Below, piece after piece: positions 16,198 through 17,509 of a DNA stretch of 17,509 nt. Every line of letters begins with the position of its first letter. The first letter of the stretch is position 1. The position numbers and the translations under genes were made by a program. The stretch lies in assembly GCA_964491015.1 (NCBI GenBank), contig CAZBEY010000041.1:1-17509 (forward strand), given 5' to 3'. The notes under the pieces are model-generated. The model ran no database searches. It had not been told where the DNA came from and saw nothing but the letters and a program-made list of their open reading frames with translations. This stretch comes from JADFRD01 sp964491015 (GTDB lineage Bacteria; Fidelibacterota; Marinisomatia; Marinisomatales; TCS55).

Positions 16198-17306
16198 GTT
16201 ATCCTTTTTATAATGTAATCCCTTACTCTTTCAGATGCTTTTCCATCCAGTTGAAACAGCATATCTTTTTTATACTTTCCTCTTATTTCAACATAAGGAT
16301 CATTCATTTCAAACGCATTTGACACTGTTTGCAATACATCCTTTGGATCATTAATGCGAAAACAAAAATCGGTCATTCCTTCTTTCATTTCTTTGTTTAA
16401 TCTTCTCTTATACAATCGTTTAGAAAACAAATTATGATTCCATTTCAATGAGTAAAATTTACATAATACAACCGGTTTATCTAGGGCCATCATTTCATAG
16501 ATAGTGGACGAGGCTTCTGTTATCAATAAATCGCTTATTGCAAGAAAAGGGACAATATTATACCAATCCGGTTTTAAAACTGCAATATGATTAATATTTT
16601 CAAATTTATTGAGACTCTTTTTTTCGCGCTTTAAACTAATTCCGCCAAAAGAAGATAAAAAATAAACCCACATATGGGGTTTAACAATTACATTGAAATC
16701 TTCGAGAGAATTGATTAATTCCGGCCAAATTTTTCGCAAGGAACTGGGATAAAACGTCGGACCATAAAGAATTGTTTTTTTCTGGGGATCGAGTTTTAAT
16801 TCATTTAAAATTTGTTCTCGATTAAATACTGCATCCTGAAATAATGGATCTAGTTTTGTGAATCCTGTTAAGACCATATCCGTTTTTATCCCTGCTGCCT
16901 TCAGCTGTCTTTCCCGCAAAGCACCTTCCACGAAACGAACATCAAGGCGTGAGTGATTGTCCTGCCAATAGGAAGGCTTTACACCTATGCCGTGGTAAAT
17001 CATTCCCACCAGCGTTTTATCAGTGACAAACTGACGAATGGGGTACCTTGACCACCCGCATATAAATACATCTGGTTCAAAACGTTTAATTTTACTAGCT
17101 CTGTTTTTTTCATTATCTGCGCTAATGATTGGAAGGTTTCTTTTTGATAAAATTTTTTCAGTTAATGCTTTTTCTTCCCTATTGATATCGCAGGATACGG
17201 ATGTATATACCTCGAACCGATTATCATTCTTCAACAGGTCTATGACCGGATCGAATTGTGGAAGATGGTATAAATGATATACATCAAATACAATTTTAAA
17301 GGGCAT
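16194..17306 (-). CDS. CDP-glycerol glycerophosphotransferase-family protein (PF04464), copy C
   Basis: The 370-residue protein is the closest relative of copy A in the window. They share 'HLYxLPQFxPVID' near the N-terminus, 'MIYHGIGVKPSYWQD' (102-116, His105), 'GFTKLDPLF' (148-156) and 'PTFYPSS' (183-189). The second histidine motif is 'VKPHMW' (His211), so the proline after His in the family's KxHP is missing. The nucleotide-site motif is 'SDLLITEASSTIYE', with Glu264 where copies A and B have Asp. The C-terminal 'DGKASERVRDYI' is normal. These changes may alter donor or acceptor choice, or activity. It starts three bases after the ABC transporter stop and overlaps the CDP-alcohol transferase by ATGA. 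A role in chain elongation of an exported phospho-polymer is the best inference. Confidence 0.87.
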   Translation of the reverse strand: MPFKIVFDVYHLYHLPQFDPVIDLLKNDNRFEVYTSVSCDINREEKALTEKILSKRNLPIISADNEKNRASKIKRFEPDVFICGWSRYPIRQFVTDKTLVGMIYHGIGVKPSYWQDNHSRLDVRFVEGALRERQLKAAGIKTDMVLTGFTKLDPLFQDAVFNREQILNELKLDPQKKTILYGPTFYPSSLRKIWPELINSLEDFNVIVKPHMWVYFLSSFGGISLKREKKSLNKFENINHIAVLKPDWYNIVPFLAISDLLITEASSTIYEMMALDKPVVLCKFYSLKWNHNLFSKRLYKRRLNKEMKEGMTDFCFRINDPKDVLQTVSNAFEMNDPYVEIRGKYKKDMLFQLDGKASERVRDYIIKRIT

Positions 17307-17309
17307 AAA

Positions 17310-17509
17310 TTACTCGCTTACGCTGGTGTTATTCTCGAATTGGATACCATATAAATATTTATAAATACCATTTTTTAACAATAATTCATCGTGGGTACCG
17401 ACCTCTTTAATTTCACCATTGTCCAATACGATAATGTGATCGGCATTGGTCACAGTCGACAACCGGTGGGCAATCACAATGACAGTTCGATCCGCCATCA
17501 GTGTCTCTA
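17310..17509 (-). CDS. ABC exporter ATPase, C-terminal end (cut by window edge)
   Basis: The minus-strand frame is open from the right edge to a TAA at 17310-17312. The visible 66 residues are the end of an ABC nucleotide-binding domain: 'RTVIVIAHRLSTV' contains the H-loop histidine, followed by 'ADHIIVLDNGEIKEVGTHDELL' and a short tail. This sequence is typical of fused membrane-plus-ATPase exporters of the MsbA/lipid flippase kind. The Walker motifs and membrane domain lie outside the window. An internal ATG at 17496-17498 is in-frame but is not the real start, because the conserved sequence continues upstream of it. The next gene starts three bases downstream, so the exporter probably belongs to the polymer operon and moves its product or a lipid-linked precursor across the inner membrane. 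Confidence 0.92.
   Translation of the reverse strand, partial: ETLMADRTVIVIAHRLSTVTNADHIIVLDNGEIKEVGTHDELLLKNGIYKYLYGIQFENNTSVSE

Noticed and set aside
1..17509. tRNA, rRNA, CRISPR arrays, insertion sequences or prophage genes
   Set aside because: Almost all bases are covered by recognisable protein-coding genes; no regularly spaced repeats, transposase motifs or tRNA-like cloverleaf were seen by eye in the short gaps. A covariance-model scan would be needed for full certainty.

Overview
The window is 17.5 kb of a moderately AT-rich bacterial genome, densely packed with genes. Two secreted proteins end in the C-terminal sorting domain used by the type IX secretion system (the 'YPNPFN' motif followed by a beta-sandwich tail). 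A third ends in a dockerin-like pair of calcium-binding repeats. Together with a mitochondrial-type citrate synthase and a DUF1015 protein, this points to a didermic bacterium of the Fibrobacteres-Chlorobi-Bacteroidetes neighbourhood, most likely Marinimicrobia (SAR406) or a relative such as Calditrichota or Ignavibacteriota. That placement is an inference from gene content, with no marker gene to support it. I saw no rRNA, tRNA, CRISPR array or insertion sequence.

Sixteen of the 17 genes lie on the minus strand, so the transcriptional order runs from high to low coordinates. No gap without a gene exceeds 85 bases.

Region 1 (10769-17509) is a surface-polymer or lipid-headgroup cluster. In transcription order it holds the end of an MsbA-like ABC exporter; a CDP-glycerol glycerophosphotransferase-family enzyme (PF04464); a CDP-alcohol phosphatidyltransferase; a LicC-like cytidylyltransferase; a plus-strand sulfotransferase; two more PF04464 enzymes; and a second LicC-like nucleotidyltransferase. 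ATGA overlaps tie most of them together. The likely logic is that CTP activates phosphorylated alcohols, the membrane and PF04464 transferases place or polymerise the phospho-alcohol units, the sulfotransferase decorates the product, and the ABC transporter flips it. The product cannot be read from sequence.

Region 2 (8208-10763) holds the DUF1015 protein and citrate synthase. They are in the same orientation and closely spaced behind region 1.

Region 3 (2469-8200) encodes secreted proteins: an M14 zinc carboxypeptidase with a dockerin-like tail, translationally coupled to a subtilisin-like S8 protease with a sorting domain, then a fibronectin-III-like protein of unknown function with a sorting domain. 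These look like parts of an extracellular protein-degradation and cell-surface programme.

Region 4 (1-2451) has a two-CBS-domain protein, a small lipoprotein that probably uses an unusual ATC start codon, an unrecognised 315-residue protein, and the first 83 codons of a metallo-beta-lactamase-fold hydrolase cut by the window edge.
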